Shown here: piece by piece, positions 15,029 to 16,225 of the stretch | How the letters are laid out: each line of letters starts with the position of its first letter | Position numbering within the stretch: the first letter of the stretch is position 1 | The notes under the pieces: generated by a model | What the model was told of the DNA's origin: nothing | The model's database searches: none | What the model saw: the letters and a program-made list of their open reading frames with translations, nothing else | Position numbers and translations under genes: made by a program | NCBI GenBank assembly: GCA_003520555.1 | Contig: DOUO01000171.1 | Location: 1 to 16,225, forward strand | From: Oscillospiraceae bacterium | GTDB lineage: Bacteria > Bacillota > Clostridia > Oscillospirales > Acutalibacteraceae | Direction: 5' to 3' | Length of the DNA stretch: 16,225 bases

Positions 15029-15913
15029 TTACTCAATATTTTGAACCTGCTCGCGGATTTTTTCAATTTCGCCCTTGATGTCAACAACCTTATGAGCAAG
15101 CTCCGCGTCCTGAACCTTTGAGCCGATTGTATTTGCCTCGCGGTTCATTTCCTGAATAATGAAGTCTATCTTTCTGCCTACGGGGATATCCTGCTCCAGG
15201 AAGCTGTTTAACTGTTCAAAGTGGCTCCTAAGCCGTACGGTTTCCTCGGCAACGGCAACCTTATCGGCAAACACGGCAACCTCCGTAAGCACCCTTTGTT
15301 CATCTATTTCAACATTTAAGCCGTCAAGCGTTTGACGGATGCGTTCAAGCAGGCGGTTTTCGTATTCCTCAACTGTTTGCGGAGAACGCTGTTCGATTTG
15401 TGATACGATATCAAGAATTGTATTTGCGCGGCTTAAAATGTCGGCTTTCATTTTTTCGCCCTCGCGTTCGCGCATTTCAATAAATGAATCAAGCGCAATC
15501 TGAGCCGCCGAAAGCACATCCGCGGTGATTTTTTCCTCATCCTCAGCCGCCTTGTGAACGGTGTAAACATCGGGAAAACGGGAAATTGATACAACCGTAG
15601 CGTCGTTTTCAATACCGTAGGTATCGGCAATTTCCTTCATTGCGTTCAGATACCCCGAAACCAGACTGTGATTTACGCTGACCTCGGACGGTGTGTCGTC
15701 ACGCGCGCCGATTCCTACAAAAACATCAATTTTGCCTCTTGATACTTTTTCGTTTATAAAGCTTTTCAGCTTGTCGTCAATAAAGCTGTAGCCTCGCGGC
15801 GAACGGCACGAAAACTCAAAATAACGGTGATTTACGCTTTTGATTTCAACGGTAATTTCTCTGCCGTCAATTTCGGTTTCACAGCGGCCGAAGCCTGTCA
15901 TTGACCTTATCAT
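15029..15913 (-). CDS. yicC: YicC/YloC family endoribonuclease
   Basis: 294 residues. It begins MIRSMTGFGR and has EIKSVNHRYFE (23-33) in the N-terminal domain, a long helical middle rich in Glu and Arg, and the C-terminal DUF1732 part with ADKVAVAEE and QEMNREANTIGSK (254-266). The E. coli and Bacillus members are reported as RNases involved in RNA turnover. ATG at 15913 with AAAGGA about 9 bases upstream; a later ATG (MTGFG) would drop conserved residues. It is the first gene of the thirteen-gene run, and the promoter just upstream (15949-15977) probably drives much of it. Confidence 0.95.
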   Translation of the reverse strand: MIRSMTGFGRCETEIDGREITVEIKSVNHRYFEFSCRSPRGYSFIDDKLKSFINEKVSRGKIDVFVGIGARDDTPSEVSVNHSLVSGYLNAMKEIADTYGIENDATVVSISRFPDVYTVHKAAEDEEKITADVLSAAQIALDSFIEMREREGEKMKADILSRANTILDIVSQIEQRSPQTVEEYENRLLERIRQTLDGLNVEIDEQRVLTEVAVFADKVAVAEETVRLRSHFEQLNSFLEQDIPVGRKIDFIIQEMNREANTIGSKVQDAELAHKVVDIKGEIEKIREQVQNIE

Positions 15914-15948
15914 ATTAACCAGTCCTTTGCTTTTTCATATATAAATTA

Positions 15949-15977
15949 ATTATAACACCATCGGAAAAATATTACAA
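15949..15977 (-). promoter_or_regulatory. Promoter of yicC and the downstream gene run
   Basis: Minus strand: -35 TTGTAA (15972-15977), 17-base spacer, perfect TATAAT (15949-15954) preceded by TGT (extended -10). The leader is about 30 bases. The -35 box lies inside one half-site of the adjacent repeat, so a protein bound there would compete with RNA polymerase. Confidence 0.72.
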
Positions 15978-16003
15978 CAGTTTGATTACAATATTGTAAT
16001 ATT
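15968..16003. promoter_or_regulatory. Palindromic operator-like element between divergent promoters
   Basis: A perfect 16-bp palindrome, ATTACAAT-ATTGTAAT, lies at 15985-16000. A third half-site, ATTACAA at 15971-15977, lies 14 bases from the first; in addition AATATTACAA (15968-15977) and TTGTAATATT (15994-16003) are exact inverted copies. The element overlaps the yicC -35 box and ends 13 bases before the opposite-strand -35. It contains TACA-N4-TGTA. The bound protein is unknown. Confidence 0.6.
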
Positions 16004-16013
16004 ATTTTTACTG

Positions 16014-16042
16014 TTGATTTATGCAAAAAAATATAGTATTAT
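16014..16042 (+). promoter_or_regulatory. Promoter for the rightward gene
   Basis: TTGATT (16014-16019), 17-base spacer, TATTAT (16037-16042), on the plus strand, facing away from yicC. The predicted start near 16049 gives a short leader that ends with AGGAGG at 16061-16066. Confidence 0.6.
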
Positions 16043-16074
16043 ATAAAGTGATTATTAAACAGGAGGTATTTAAC

Positions 16075-16225
16075 TTGGACGATAATAAGGAAATACTCTC
16101 TGCCGCAGAAGAAGCCGCAGAGGAAGTAAATACAAAAGTCGGCGAATCTGCTGACGAAGCAAACGAAGCCGCGGAAAAAACGGTTGACGCCGCCGAGACA
16201 ACAGCAGAGGCTGTTGACAACGCCG
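16075..16225 (+). CDS. Ala/Glu-rich protein, N-terminus only, unknown function
   Basis: An open frame starts with TTG at 16075, 8 bases after a perfect AGGAGG (16061-16066), and runs off the right edge after 50 codons. The visible part begins MDDNKEILSAAEEAAEEV and is almost entirely Ala, Glu, Asp, Val, Thr and Asn. It is acidic, with no aromatic residue and alternating AAE/EAA units, so it should be a long helix or disordered acidic stretch. No signal peptide is visible. Such acidic N-termini occur in front of membrane segments or other domains in Clostridia, but nothing here identifies a family. The real domain, if any, lies outside the window. Confidence 0.75.
   Translation, partial: MDDNKEILSAAEEAAEEVNTKVGESADEANEAAEKTVDAAETTAEAVDNA

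Noticed and set aside
16008..16220. Minus-strand frame of 70 codons rich in Ser and Ala
   Set aside because: Mirror of the Ala/Glu-rich plus-strand gene, which has AGGAGG and a promoter; the Ser/Ala content is the reverse complement of its biased codons.

Overview
The window reads as a housekeeping chromosome segment of a Gram-positive anaerobe of the class Clostridia, probably an Oscillospirales/Ruminococcaceae-type gut bacterium. This placement is an inference. It rests on the conserved gene order yicC-remA-gmk-rpoZ-priA-def-fmt-rsmB-rlmN-stp-pknB-rsgA-thiN, RemA and PASTA-kinase homologues, strong AGGAGG ribosome binding sites, several TTG/GTG starts, and moderate GC coding DNA with AT-rich gaps.

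Layout, right to left because almost everything is on the minus strand. At the right edge (16075 to the end) a plus-strand gene for an Ala/Glu-rich protein begins and runs out of the window. It is divergent from yicC across a 161-base gap that holds a promoter for each direction and a perfect 16-bp palindrome. From 15913 down to 3401 lies one long run of thirteen tightly packed or overlapping minus-strand genes: yicC (RNase), remA (DNA-binding regulator), gmk (GMP kinase), rpoZ (RNA polymerase omega), priA (replication restart helicase), def and fmt (N-formyl-methionine cycle), rsmB and rlmN (rRNA methyltransferases), stp (PP2C phosphatase), pknB/prkC (PASTA kinase), rsgA (ribosome assembly GTPase) and thiN (thiamine pyrophosphokinase). 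I see no terminator inside it. coaBC and rpe, which often sit in this cluster in related bacteria, are absent.

Below a 187-base AT-rich gap with its own promoter lies a second PASTA protein (1582-3213). It has a zinc ribbon, a kinase fold that has lost every catalytic residue, one membrane segment and two PASTA repeats. It is a pseudokinase sitting close to the active kinase and phosphatase pair. It ends at a clear intrinsic terminator. After a further promoter comes a GTG-started gene for a large adenosine-deaminase-family protein, cut off by the left edge.

How the genes fit together: the central run couples nucleotide supply, transcription, replication restart, start-methionine processing and ribosome modification/assembly. 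Stp and PknB form the reversible Ser/Thr phosphorylation switch that responds to cell wall fragments, and RsgA is a known PrkC substrate in Bacillus. The most unusual items are the PASTA pseudokinase, the enlarged adenosine deaminase beside it, and the palindromic control region at the right end. No mobile element, CRISPR array, tRNA or rRNA was seen.
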